Shown: positions 1 to 6,527 of the stretch, in pieces
Position numbering within the stretch: the stretch's first letter is position 1
Layout of the letters: the number at the start of each line of letters is the position of its first letter
Origin: Promethearchaeota archaeon
Lineage (GTDB): Archaea > Asgardarchaeota > Lokiarchaeia > Sigynarchaeales > SOKP01
Length of the DNA stretch: 7,613 nt
Assembly: GCA_014729315.1 (NCBI GenBank)
Contig: WJKD01000043.1
Span: forward strand, 1-7,613
Direction of reading: 5' to 3'
Notes under the pieces: model-generated
Seen by the model: the letters and a program-made list of their open reading frames with translations, nothing else
Databases searched by the model: none
What the model was told of the DNA's origin: nothing
Program-made: the position numbers and the translations under genes

Positions 1-888
1 AATGAACTCAACCAAATGGGATATCTAGACGATACGGTGATCGGAATAATTTCTGATCACGGAAACTATAAAAGTAAGAAATCTGGCTACATAAATGATT
101 TTTATGCTCGCAATAAATTATTTCCTTACCATCCACGAAAAAATAAAAGAGGAAACATTAATATTTCCGAATTTGGAGGAATAGGTTTCTTTTATTTCAG
201 GGAATCGAAGAAAAATAGAAGGAATTATTGCGACATTTGGTCTCGACCCAAATTAGAAGAACTCAAAAATTATGGGAGATCCAAGATAAATCTCTTAAAC
301 AAACTGTTCGAAATCGAGGGAAGCACTTTAATGTTTTACAGAAACGATGACAACACTGATAAGCATGGGATTATTCATATCAAAAAGTACGACCGATCAA
401 AAAAAGAATTTTACTTCGGAAAAATAGAATACGAAGGAAAAGATAGACATTTCAAGACCAGATTTATTAGACAAAACGATGATTATAAAATTTTTGAATA
501 TACCAGATACGACAAATCCAATAAGTTAATCAATATGGGCTTTTATAGTTCAGAAAAATGGCTAGAAGCTACTTTTAATTTACAATATCCTCTATATCCC
601 GATCTAATTTGCCGACACATGAAAAACCCACGAAGTGCTGATATCGTTCTTAGCACTGCTGGCGAGATAGTCTTTAGTATCACTCACGGAAAAGGAAAGC
701 AAGGAGGTTTATATGCTCACGACATCGGTCTGAGGAAATCTATGGTGGTTCCATTGATAATTGGTGGGTCCCCCGAAATTCCAAAAAAAAAAATAAAGTA
801 TTGTAGAATTGTGGATTTGGTTCCTACATTATTAAGCTTTATCGGAAGAACGCCTCATAAAAGCGTAGTGGGAAATTCGTTAATCTAA
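1..888 (+). CDS. Alkaline-phosphatase-superfamily protein (sulfatase / type I phosphodiesterase-like), 5' end outside window
   Basis: The reading frame is open from the first base, so the gene begins upstream; the ATG at 16 falls inside a conserved helix-strand unit and is not the start. Visible are 295 codons of the C-terminal part of a metal-dependent hydrolase. Codons 10-21 read DDTVIGIISDHG, the superfamily signature whose Asp19 and His20 normally bind one metal. A second cluster, THG at codons 228-230 followed by GGLYAHD at 235-241, matches the distal metal-binding His region. The end, VVPLIIGG followed by IVDLVPTLLSFIG and GNSL, is the typical C-terminal strand and helix of sulfatases and phosphodiesterases. 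Between the two metal motifs lie about 200 residues rich in Lys, Arg, Tyr and Asp that I do not recognise, perhaps a cap domain. The nucleophile (Ser, Thr or Cys) would lie upstream, so the substrate (phosphomonoester, phosphodiester or sulfate ester) cannot be decided. It converges with the pst locus; a phosphate-scavenging role is only suggested by location. Confidence 0.75.
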   Translation, partial: NELNQMGYLDDTVIGIISDHGNYKSKKSGYINDFYARNKLFPYHPRKNKRGNINISEFGGIGFFYFRESKKNRRNYCDIWSRPKLEELKNYGRSKINLLNKLFEIEGSTLMFYRNDDNTDKHGIIHIKKYDRSKKEFYFGKIEYEGKDRHFKTRFIRQNDDYKIFEYTRYDKSNKLINMGFYSSEKWLEATFNLQYPLYPDLICRHMKNPRSADIVLSTAGEIVFSITHGKGKQGGLYAHDIGLRKSMVVPLIIGGSPEIPKKKIKYCRIVDLVPTLLSFIGRTPHKSVVGNSLI

Positions 889-892
889 GATA

Positions 893-920
893 TTAAAATT
901 AAAGTTTTTGCTTAATTTAA
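893..920 (+). terminator. Probable terminator of the phosphatase-like gene
   Basis: Five bases after the TAA stop there is an imperfect inverted repeat (TTAAAATTAAAG against CTTAATTTAA) whose loop contains a T5 run at 905-909. Archaeal polymerases terminate on short T-runs, so the T5 is the more meaningful part. The site lies in a 104-base spacer between two convergent genes. Confidence 0.4.
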
Positions 921-944
921 TTTATGAGTTCAATAAAATACTAT

Positions 945-949
945 AAAAA
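945..949 (-). terminator. Probable T-run terminator after phoU
   Basis: On the minus strand a T5 run occurs about 44 bases past the phoU stop, within a T-rich stretch. This is the only clear candidate for the end of the pstCA-pstB-phoU transcript before the oppositely oriented neighbour. There is no strong hairpin, which is normal for archaeal termination. Confidence 0.35.
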
Positions 950-992
950 GAGTGATTTTGAAAATAAATTAATATTGTTATAGAAATTCGAT

Positions 993-1646
993 TTAAGAAA
1001 TCTCTGTATGCTTTCCAGTGACCATATAATGAACCTTTTCGGCTATTTTACAAGCGTGATCCCCACATCGCTCCAAATAACGGGCAAACATTATGTAGTG
1101 AGCGCATATTGTAATATATTTGGGTTCTTCCATCATGTAAGTTATACATTCTCTAAAAATCGACCATCTTAACTCGTCAACTTCGTCGTCTCTTTCTTCA
1201 AAATCTTGAATGTATTTAATATCAGCTTCATCGAAAGCTTTTAATACATCTTCTACCATCTCCCGAACATGCTCAAAAATATGTTGAAGATTTACTAATT
1301 TTAATTGAACCTTGCTTTCCGCCAAATCTCTTCTAACGACTTGCGCAATATCCTTTCCGTAGCGTCCTATTCGGTGTAAATACGTGATTACTTTTAAAAT
1401 CGTTGCGATTCGTCTTAGATCGATCGCCATCGGTTGGTATAAAGCGATAAGTTTTAGCGCTCTTTCTTCGATCTCATCGTCGAAATCCCTAATATCGTGT
1501 TTTTTATCTACTACTTGTTTAGCTAATACGGGATCCTTATCGTTTAAGGATTTCACAGAATCTTCCAACATACTGAGAGCTAACTGTCCCATTTTATTTA
1601 CTTGGATTTTTAATTCTAGGATTTCCCTATGTAATTCTTTTGCCAT
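993..1646 (-). CDS. phoU: PhoU-family phosphate uptake regulator
   Basis: This is a cytoplasmic all-helical protein that in known systems restrains the Pst transporter and relays phosphate sufficiency. Its 217 residues fit the usual PhoU length of about 210-240. It shows the duplicated three-helix-bundle layout: repeat one has DIRDFDDEIEERALKLIALYQP (residues 51-72) and a following DLRRIATILKV helix (76-86), and repeat two has acidic RDDEVDEL (152-159) and the characteristic RYLERCGDHACKIAE (189-203), the counterpart of NLERIGDHA. These conserved Asp/Glu residues line the metal clusters of characterised PhoU proteins. The frame extends eight codons further, to a TTG at 1670 that overlaps the pstB stop. 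I prefer the ATG at 1646 because a perfect AGGAGG lies 8 bases before it. It is the last gene of the cluster, 16 bases after pstB. There is no DNA-binding domain, so any transcriptional effect would need a partner not seen here. Confidence 0.93.
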   Translation of the reverse strand: MAKELHREILELKIQVNKMGQLALSMLEDSVKSLNDKDPVLAKQVVDKKHDIRDFDDEIEERALKLIALYQPMAIDLRRIATILKVITYLHRIGRYGKDIAQVVRRDLAESKVQLKLVNLQHIFEHVREMVEDVLKAFDEADIKYIQDFEERDDEVDELRWSIFRECITYMMEEPKYITICAHYIMFARYLERCGDHACKIAEKVHYMVTGKHTEIS

Positions 1647-1654
1647 ATTAATAG

Positions 1655-1660
1655 CCTCCT
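1655..1660 (-). promoter_or_regulatory. Ribosome-binding site that decides the phoU start
   Basis: AGGAGG on the minus strand ends 8 bases before the ATG at 1646. It lies inside the longer frame that would start with TTG at 1670, so it argues against that upstream start. Because it sits just before the pstB stop region, phoU translation is probably coupled to pstB. Confidence 0.75.
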
Positions 1661-1662
1661 TC

Positions 1663-2490
1663 TTATCCAAATCTGCCGGTTATATAGTTTTCGGTTAATT
1701 TTTCTTGAGGATTCTCAAATATTTGCTCTGTTTCCCCGAATTCTACCAACTCTCCTAAATACATGAAAGCGGTATAGTCCGAAATTCTCGCGGCTTGTTG
1801 CATATTATGTGTTACGATAACTACTGTATACTTTTTCTTCAACTCAAGGATTAATTCTTCTATTTTTGAAGTAGCAATCGGATCGAGCGCTGAAGTAGGT
1901 TCGTCCATCAAAATTATTTCGGGTTCAATCGCTAAAGCTCTAGCAATGCACAGCCTCTGTTGTTGACCGCCAGAAAGCCCTAAAGCGTTGTCCTTCAACC
2001 TGTCTTTTACTTCGTCCCAAATTACAGCCCTTTTTAAGCTCTCTTCTAATATTATATTAAGTTTTTTATTGTCGCGTACACGATGTATTTTTGGTCCGTA
2101 TAAAATATTTTCCTTTATAGACATAGGAAAAGGATTAGGTTTTTGAAAGATCATCCCAATTTTTTTCCTTATTTTCATAACATTTACTCTTGGGCTATAA
2201 ATATTTTTTCCTTTGTATTTAACTACGCCTTTTATCTTACATCCATCTATAACATCGTTCATTCGGTTAAAAGTTCTTATAAGCGTTGATTTACCGCATC
2301 CCGAAGGACCAATAATTGCCGTTACTTGGTTTTTTCTTACGATCATGTTAATGTTTTGAAGAGCGTGATTATCGTCATACCATAAATTTAAATCTTCGCA
2401 TTCGATAATCACATCGTCGTATTGATTCTTTTTTCCTAATTTTGTTCCATTATTTGTTCCATTATTTTTTTCTGAGATTGCTTTGTTCAT
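1663..2490 (-). CDS. pstB: Phosphate ABC transporter ATP-binding protein PstB
   Basis: This is the ATPase that powers phosphate import, acting as a dimer on the cytoplasmic face of the PstC-PstA permease. All ABC motifs are present: Walker [10 protein letters not shown] (61-69), a Q-loop [11 protein letters not shown] (115-125) that is diagnostic for PstB, signature LSGGQQQR (172-179), Walker B IILMDE (192-197) with the catalytic Glu197, and the H-loop His228. The sequence FNRMND after Walker A and the end NYITGRFG are also PstB hallmarks. At 275 residues it is slightly longer than many PstB proteins because of a polar N-terminal extension of about 25 residues with a duplicated NNGT (residues 9-16). 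The ATG at 2490 is supported by GGTGAT 8 bases upstream, which overlaps the pstCA stop. The spacer to pstCA is 9 bases, so the two are almost certainly co-transcribed and translationally coupled. Confidence 0.97.
   Translation of the reverse strand: MNKAISEKNNGTNNGTKLGKKNQYDDVIIECEDLNLWYDDNHALQNINMIVRKNQVTAIIGPSGCGKSTLIRTFNRMNDVIDGCKIKGVVKYKGKNIYSPRVNVMKIRKKIGMIFQKPNPFPMSIKENILYGPKIHRVRDNKKLNIILEESLKRAVIWDEVKDRLKDNALGLSGGQQQRLCIARALAIEPEIILMDEPTSALDPIATSKIEELILELKKKYTVVIVTHNMQQAARISDYTAFMYLGELVEFGETEQIFENPQEKLTENYITGRFG
2441..2464 (-). repeat. 12-bp in-frame tandem duplication in pstB
   Basis: Two perfect adjacent copies of TTTGTTCCATTA (+ strand) encode the repeated Asn-Asn-Gly-Thr of the PstB N-terminal extension. 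The unit is four codons, so length changes keep the frame. It lies before the ABC fold and should be tolerated; replication slippage is the simplest origin. Confidence 0.8.
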
Positions 2491-2498
2491 AAACTCGA

Positions 2499-2504
2499 AT
2501 CACC
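2499..2504 (-). promoter_or_regulatory. pstB ribosome-binding site overlapping the pstCA stop
   Basis: The final codon and stop of pstCA (TGG TGA) plus the next base form GGTGAT, complementary to the archaeal 16S rRNA 3' end and 8 bases before the pstB ATG. Ribosomes finishing PstCA would end on the site that starts PstB, a simple way to fix the ratio of permease to ATPase. Confidence 0.75.
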
Positions 2505-4659
2505 ATTTCATTTTGTTTAAGTAATAATTTCTAATTAGGATCGCGATACCATAAAGTATCATAACTAAAACTAGTAGAACTAAAGCAGTTCCCGCTTGTT
2601 GAATTTCTGTATCTGGAATTGATGTAGCTAGTACGAACAAATGATATGTAAGAGCCATTACCGGTTGTATAACAAATCTAGGTAGTCTTTTTTGAGTAAA
2701 AACTGTTGCTGTAAACATTATCGGCGCTGTTTCTCCAGCTGACCTTCCCATACCAAGTATCACACCGGTTATAACTCCAGGCATAGCTGCGGGTAATACA
2801 ACTCTACTAATACTCTGCCACTTTGTTGAGCCCAACGCAAGACTTCCCTCCCTAAACGGTTGCGGGATAGCTTTTACTGATTCTTCTGTAGTTCTTATGA
2901 TTGTTGGTAATATCATTAAAGCTAAACTTAATTGTCCAGCTATCATTGAAATACCAAAGTCTAAAAAAAGAACGAAAAAAGCAAAACCAAAAAGTCCGAA
3001 CACAATAGAAGGTGTACCGTTTAAATTATCGATACCTGCCCTAATCACCTTCGTTAAGGCATTATCTCTTGCGTATTCAGATAAATATATACCTGCCATT
3101 AGTCCAATCGGAAGCGCATACATTATCGATCCTGCCATCAGATAAAGAGTACCTATAATTGCGGGAAATATTCCGCCTTCTCTTCCTGCATCTTTAGGTG
3201 GCTCTGTTAAGAATTCCCATGTTATCGCTGGTAATCCCTTCGATACTATATAATATATAATGATAAAAAGAGCTACTAAAACAAGAGAAGTGCAAGCCAT
3301 TATAATCGAATAGGCAACTCTTTGCTGGTTTTTTGAATTTATTATTCTGAAAAGTATTAAAAATCCAATTATAGAAAAAGATACTAGAAATGCGCTTATT
3401 AAATCAAAAAATGTTGACAAGAACCAAGTGAATAATGTTAATAGCATGAAATGGAAAATATATTTTTTATATTGATTGTAATTTTCCTTAGATAACAATC
3501 TCAAGAATAGTATATATCCTAGAGGTATTAATGTTAATACTAATGATAATTGAGGTGTATAATCAGCGACATAATATCTTTCATCTTTGACTAATATTTT
3601 AGAAATCACCCAACCGAAGAGAACAATTATGATTGAATAAAAAATTAATGATTTATTTTCAGTAATAAATTTAGGAATTTGGAATTTCTTCTCTCTTCTA
3701 GGTTTTGTCAAACCCTGCGTCTTTTTTCTAAATCTTGAAATAATTAGATTCGCTAAAACATTTACCACTAATGTCATCATAAAAAGAACGATGGCAAGAG
3801 CAAATAATGCTTTATAATGCGTACTCCCCTCGGGAACTTCTCCCATTTCTATACCGATTGTCCCTGTAATAGTTCTGACACATGTGAATATATTGGATAT
3901 TGGCTCCGGAAAGATATTGCAATTCCCAGTTACCATTAAAACAGCCATTGTTTCCCCTATAGCTCTACCTAATCCAAGAATTACGGCTGCGGTGATACCT
4001 GACATTGCTGCTGGCAATACTACACCTTTTATTGTTTGCCATTTTGTCGCTCCAACCGCTAAAGAAGCTTCGCGCAATTCCGAGGGAACTGAACGAATTG
4101 CATCTTCAGATACGCTAATTATTGTGGGTAAGGCCATAACTGCGAGAATTACAGAACCAGAAAACCATGTTGAGCCAATATCTGCACCCAGATCTTCTCT
4201 TACCCAAACATTGAACACAACTAACCCAAAAAAACCAAAAACTACTGAAGGGATACCTGAGAGAAGTTCAACTCCTGCCTTCAATATTTTTCCAACTTTA
4301 GTTGGGGCAATCTCACCAATGAAAATAGCTCCAGATATACCTAATGGGACTGCAATTATCATTGCTCCAAAAGTGACTAATAACGAACCTGCAATAATAT
4401 TATAAGCTCCAAACTCAGCATCCTCCTCATAATGAGGATTCCATGCATCACCAAACAAAAATTCTTCTAACGACACTTCTTGGAAGAAATCTCCAGCGTT
4501 TGTGAAAAGAAAAACAATAATGAAGAAAACAATAACTGTAGCAAATGAAGCACATATAAATAAAAGAGCATGAATTATATTCTCTTTACTAAGCGCATAT
4601 TTGGAAGGTAATTTTTCTACTCCGCGCTCATCTTCAATTAGTTCTGTTGTTACAGCCAT
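2500..4659 (-). CDS. pstCA: Fused phosphate ABC transporter permease PstC-PstA
   Basis: One uninterrupted 719-residue frame carries both permease subunits of the Pst importer, normally separate proteins of about 300 residues each. The PstC half is roughly residues 1-315. Its permease (EAA-type) loop starts REASLAVGATKWQTIKGVVL at 196 and is followed by GLGRAIGETMAV (229-240). The PstA half is roughly 445-719. Its loop starts REGSLALGSTKWQSISRVVL at 603 and is followed by GMGRSAGETAPI (636-647). Each half shows about six hydrophobic segments. Between them, about residues 338-355, 370-388, 400-418 and 420-438 form four further hydrophobic segments not expected in PstC or PstA. An even number of added helices keeps both halves in the same orientation, consistent with a working single-chain permease. 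The ATG at 4659 has only a weak GGTATT before it. pstB follows after 9 bases. Function as phosphate permease is secure; the linker role is unknown. Confidence 0.95.
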   Translation of the reverse strand: MAVTTELIEDERGVEKLPSKYALSKENIIHALLFICASFATVIVFFIIVFLFTNAGDFFQEVSLEEFLFGDAWNPHYEEDAEFGAYNIIAGSLLVTFGAMIIAVPLGISGAIFIGEIAPTKVGKILKAGVELLSGIPSVVFGFFGLVVFNVWVREDLGADIGSTWFSGSVILAVMALPTIISVSEDAIRSVPSELREASLAVGATKWQTIKGVVLPAAMSGITAAVILGLGRAIGETMAVLMVTGNCNIFPEPISNIFTCVRTITGTIGIEMGEVPEGSTHYKALFALAIVLFMMTLVVNVLANLIISRFRKKTQGLTKPRREKKFQIPKFITENKSLIFYSIIIVLFGWVISKILVKDERYYVADYTPQLSLVLTLIPLGYILFLRLLSKENYNQYKKYIFHFMLLTLFTWFLSTFFDLISAFLVSFSIIGFLILFRIINSKNQQRVAYSIIMACTSLVLVALFIIIYYIVSKGLPAITWEFLTEPPKDAGREGGIFPAIIGTLYLMAGSIMYALPIGLMAGIYLSEYARDNALTKVIRAGIDNLNGTPSIVFGLFGFAFFVLFLDFGISMIAGQLSLALMILPTIIRTTEESVKAIPQPFREGSLALGSTKWQSISRVVLPAAMPGVITGVILGMGRSAGETAPIMFTATVFTQKRLPRFVIQPVMALTYHLFVLATSIPDTEIQQAGTALVLLVLVMILYGIAILIRNYYLNKMKW

Positions 4660-4757
4660 ACTAAAATACCATTTATTATATTAAATCTTTCTGTACTATA
4701 ATATTAAGCATTTAGAATCTATTTTAGAATATCTTGTTCTAAAAGTTTTTCAAGGAG

Positions 4758-4855
4758 TATAGATCATTGCTCTTTAGAAATCATATCGTTATAGAATATA
4801 GATCTTTAAATAGATGTTATAGACCTATATGGAGAGATATAGAGCTATATAGATC
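4758..4855. repeat. Array of six same-orientation TATAGA repeats upstream of pstCA
   Basis: TATAGA occurs at 4758, 4790, 4797, 4818, 4838 and 4848, all on the + strand. Five of the six copies are followed by NC (ATC, CC or GC endings), giving TATAGANC. From 4797 onward the steps are 21, 20 and 10 bases, close to whole helical turns. CTATAT at 4825-4830 and ATATAG at 4837-4842 also form a small inverted repeat. The array ends about 99 bases before the pstCA start codon. Possible roles are a multi-site operator, tandem TBP sites (read as TCTATA on the coding strand) or a histone-positioning element. Confidence 0.6.
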
Positions 4856-4899
4856 CTAAAGGTATTTAGTCAAACAAATTTATTATCAAGTGAGTTGAG

Positions 4900-4908
4900 T
4901 ATATAAAT
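4900..4908 (-). promoter_or_regulatory. Candidate TATA box for the pstCA-pstB-phoU transcript
   Basis: The minus strand reads TTTATATAC, close to the archaeal TATA-box consensus. Initiation about 25 bases downstream would give a leader of roughly 215 bases that contains the TATAGA array. A second identical box lies at 5211-5219. Closer AT-rich boxes (around 4673-4708) are alternatives that would give a short leader, so the true start is undecided. Confidence 0.3.
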
Positions 4909-5248
4909 GATTCAAAAAGACTGTAGGAAAACAATCAAATAATTGCTAAAATAATCGATCATTTTAATTTGAAATAATTGACTTCGATCTATCAAAAGTA
5001 TTAAATTCATAACTCATTATTATAGAGAGTTAATAATAGTAAAAAGGAATGGCTTTGACATAATTAGTTAGTATTTTACTTATAATTTTACCTTATTAAT
5101 AAAAGATTCAATAGGCAAAGTGTTAATATAACTTGCTCGTATAAGTATAGAGTGGAATAAATATACTAAATAGAGAATTTCTTATGTTTTCACAATTACT
5201 CTTTAGATCGGTATATAAATATACAGGACAGAATGAAGCATTTATTTT

Positions 5249-5270
5249 AAAAAAGTTATAAATAAAAAAA
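5249..5270 (-). terminator. T-run terminator downstream of pstS
   Basis: On the minus strand a T7 run (5270-5264) and a T6 run (5254-5249) lie about 39-60 bases after the pstS stop. Paired T-runs of this kind are typical archaeal termination sites and suggest that most pstS transcripts end here instead of reading into pstCA. Confidence 0.5.
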
Positions 5271-5308
5271 TATAAGATTTAAAAGATAATATTTTGTATT
5301 TTTATTGC

Positions 5309-6265
5309 TTAGTAGAGAGCCACAAAATCTTCTTGGGTTGCTATTAATTGTCCGGTAGGTCCTAACACGAATTCAATAAAGTCTTGAATTTCATCATCTT
5401 GATCGTCCAAATCTCCCTTGATTACCAAGTTTAAATTTCTGGCAACTGGGTAAGTTCCTGCTTTTACTGTATCAGGTGAAGCTTTGTAGTAGCTGCTACT
5501 TCCATGATCAGCAACTGAAACTACTTCGCATCCATCTCTAAAACCTAAACCAACGTAACCAATTCCATAATCAGAAGTTTGTACGGCTGATTGAACTGCA
5601 CCATTAGAGTTTAATTCTTGTTTATCGATGTTTTTATAATCATCATCCTCTCCCAGTTCAGTTCCACCTGCAGAGTCTGTGATTAATTCTTCCCAGGTTG
5701 CTCTTGTACCTGAATTTGAATCTCTACCGATTAATACGACAGCTTCGTTAGCACCTGTAGCTGTAAGACCTGAAACGCCGGTACTATCAGTATCAGTAGC
5801 AACATCGTCCCATGTTGCATAATCTCCAGTCCATATCTTGTAGATCGTTAAGATACTCATTTCAACATCTACAGTACCTTGATTAGTAATATAATCATTA
5901 TCGGTGTCAATAACTATCGCAATACCATCTTTAGCGAAGGGAACTGTTTGAACACCCGTTTCAGAAGCTTTAAGCTCTCTTGAGGCCATACCTATGTCAA
6001 CAATGTTGTTTCTTAAGGCTGTGATTCCTTTAGATGAACCTCCACCAGAAACTCCAATATCAATATCATCTTCGTCTTCCATAAATTCTTCCGCACAGCG
6101 TACAATTACCGGAAAACAAGTTGTTGAACCAGATATTGCCATATCGTATTCTTCTTCTTCTTCTAAGATTTCTTCACCCCAGAAGATTCCTACGACGGTC
6201 CAAGAAATAAAAATTGTTGCTATTATCGCAATTGCTGCGATTATTATTATTGCTTTTTTTTGCAT
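5309..6265 (-). CDS. pstS: Membrane-anchored phosphate-binding protein PstS
   Basis: This is the extracytoplasmic phosphate receptor that delivers phosphate to the PstCA permease. From the preferred ATG it has 318 residues. Residues 4-29 form a hydrophobic N-terminal helix preceded by lysines; there is no Cys lipobox, so it is probably held in the single membrane by this helix. An acidic stretch follows (GEEILEEEEEYD), then the binding fold: ISGSTTCFPV (44-53), SGGGSSKGI (73-81), the SRELK segment (95-99) and GRDSNSGTR (180-188). Loops of this kind contact phosphate in known PstS proteins. GYVG (236-239) and LGPTGQ (301-306) are further family features. The mature part is strongly acidic. The frame extends five codons up to a TTG at 6280, but GGTG lies 9 bases before the ATG at 6265, which I prefer; a GTG at 6277 is also possible. 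It is transcribed toward pstCA but separated from it by 649 bases. Confidence 0.94.
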   Translation of the reverse strand: MQKKAIIIIAAIAIIATIFISWTVVGIFWGEEILEEEEEYDMAISGSTTCFPVIVRCAEEFMEDEDDIDIGVSGGGSSKGITALRNNIVDIGMASRELKASETGVQTVPFAKDGIAIVIDTDNDYITNQGTVDVEMSILTIYKIWTGDYATWDDVATDTDSTGVSGLTATGANEAVVLIGRDSNSGTRATWEELITDSAGGTELGEDDDYKNIDKQELNSNGAVQSAVQTSDYGIGYVGLGFRDGCEVVSVADHGSSSYYKASPDTVKAGTYPVARNLNLVIKGDLDDQDDEIQDFIEFVLGPTGQLIATQEDFVALY

Positions 6266-6274
6266 TTTTTTAAA

Positions 6275-6278
6275 CACC
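6275..6278 (-). promoter_or_regulatory. Ribosome-binding site that decides the pstS start
   Basis: GGTG on the minus strand is followed by nine bases (TTTAAAAAA) and the ATG at 6265. It matches the core of the GGTGAT site seen before pstB and lies inside the longer TTG- or GTG-initiated frame, favouring the shorter protein. Confidence 0.5.
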
Positions 6279-6296
6279 AAATTTAAGTTGTTTCAA

Positions 6297-6382
6297 AATA
6301 GATGTAGAGATATTTTAAGAAATGTCGATATAGAATACGATCAGATGTATAGAAGAGAATTTTATTGATAGAACTATATAGC
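6297..6382. repeat. TATAGA-type repeats upstream of pstS
   Basis: Exact TATAGA occurs at 6329 and 6348, with one-mismatch copies at 6297 (AATAGA), 6367 (GATAGA) and 6377 (TATAGC), all in the same orientation. The steps are 32, 19, 19 and 10 bases, resembling the spacing upstream of pstCA. The array begins 32 bases before the pstS start codon. On the coding strand one copy reads TTCTATATC and could serve as a TATA box. Confidence 0.45.
6311..6318 (-). promoter_or_regulatory. Candidate pstS TATA box
   Basis: The minus strand reads TTAAAATA, placed so that initiation about 25 bases downstream would leave a leader of roughly 20 bases that includes the GGTG ribosome-binding site. TTCTATATC slightly further upstream is an alternative. 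AT-richness makes either call weak. Confidence 0.3.
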
Positions 6383-6502
6383 ACGATTTAATCTATATAT
6401 CATCGTTTTATTTGTGCTTTTGTACTGAAAAGAAGAATGACCCCGAAAAAATATTATGAGGTTAATAAAAAAATAAAAATCTGCTTATTTTAAGCTAACT
6501 TA

Positions 6503-6527
6503 TATAGCTTCGATAGATATATATAGA
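6503..6527. repeat. Second small group of phased TATAGA-type repeats
   Basis: TATAGC at 6503, GATAGA at 6512 and TATAGA at 6522 are spaced 9 and 10 bases apart in the same orientation. This matches the near-helical spacing of the arrays nearer pstS and upstream of pstCA. It is about 240 bases upstream of pstS, so it may belong to pstS control or be chance in AT-rich DNA. Confidence 0.3.

Larger units (their letters stand above)
4660..5308. other. 649-base non-coding gap between pstS and pstCA
   Basis: I see no convincing gene here on either strand; frames are short and AT-driven. The stretch holds T-runs after pstS on its right side, two TTTATATAC boxes on the minus strand (4900-4908 and 5211-5219), and an array of TATAGA repeats (4758-4855), with isolated copies at 5021 and 5146. 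It is therefore best read as the terminator of pstS plus the promoter and control region of the pstCA-pstB-phoU transcript. An unrecognised small RNA cannot be excluded. Confidence 0.6.

Noticed and set aside
16..18. ATG at 16 as the start of the phosphatase-like gene
   Set aside because: The frame is open to base 1 and the ATG falls just before the SDHG motif, far inside the normal fold, so the true start must be upstream of the window.
1384..1698. Plus-strand open frame of 104 codons opposite phoU and the end of pstB
   Set aside because: It lies antisense to well-supported conserved genes, has no ribosome-binding site of the local type, and its composition is that of a reverse-strand shadow.
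2897..3145. Plus-strand open frame of 82 codons opposite pstCA
   Set aside because: It is antisense to the PstA half, whose conserved coupling loop region is certain; the Lys/Pro/Ile-rich translation is typical of the reverse of a hydrophobic gene.
3884..4405. Plus-strand open frame of 173 codons opposite pstCA
   Set aside because: It is fully antisense to the PstC half; the Thr/Pro/Ala-rich translation resembles no family and reflects the complementary codons.
4758..4855. TATAGA repeats as a CRISPR array or origin iterons
   Set aside because: The units are only 6-8 bases with irregular spacing, no spacers of uniform length and no cas, Cdc6/Orc1 or replication gene nearby.
4907..4942. 11-codon plus-strand frame (MIQKDCRKTIK) in the pst gap
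   Set aside because: It has no clear ribosome-binding site, its ATG overlaps a TATA-like box, and such short frames are expected by chance.
5994..6368. Plus-strand open frame of 124 codons opposite the start of pstS
   Set aside because: Serine runs and the hydrophobic stretch are mirror images of the Glu-rich stalk and signal anchor of PstS; the frame runs through the pstS promoter region.
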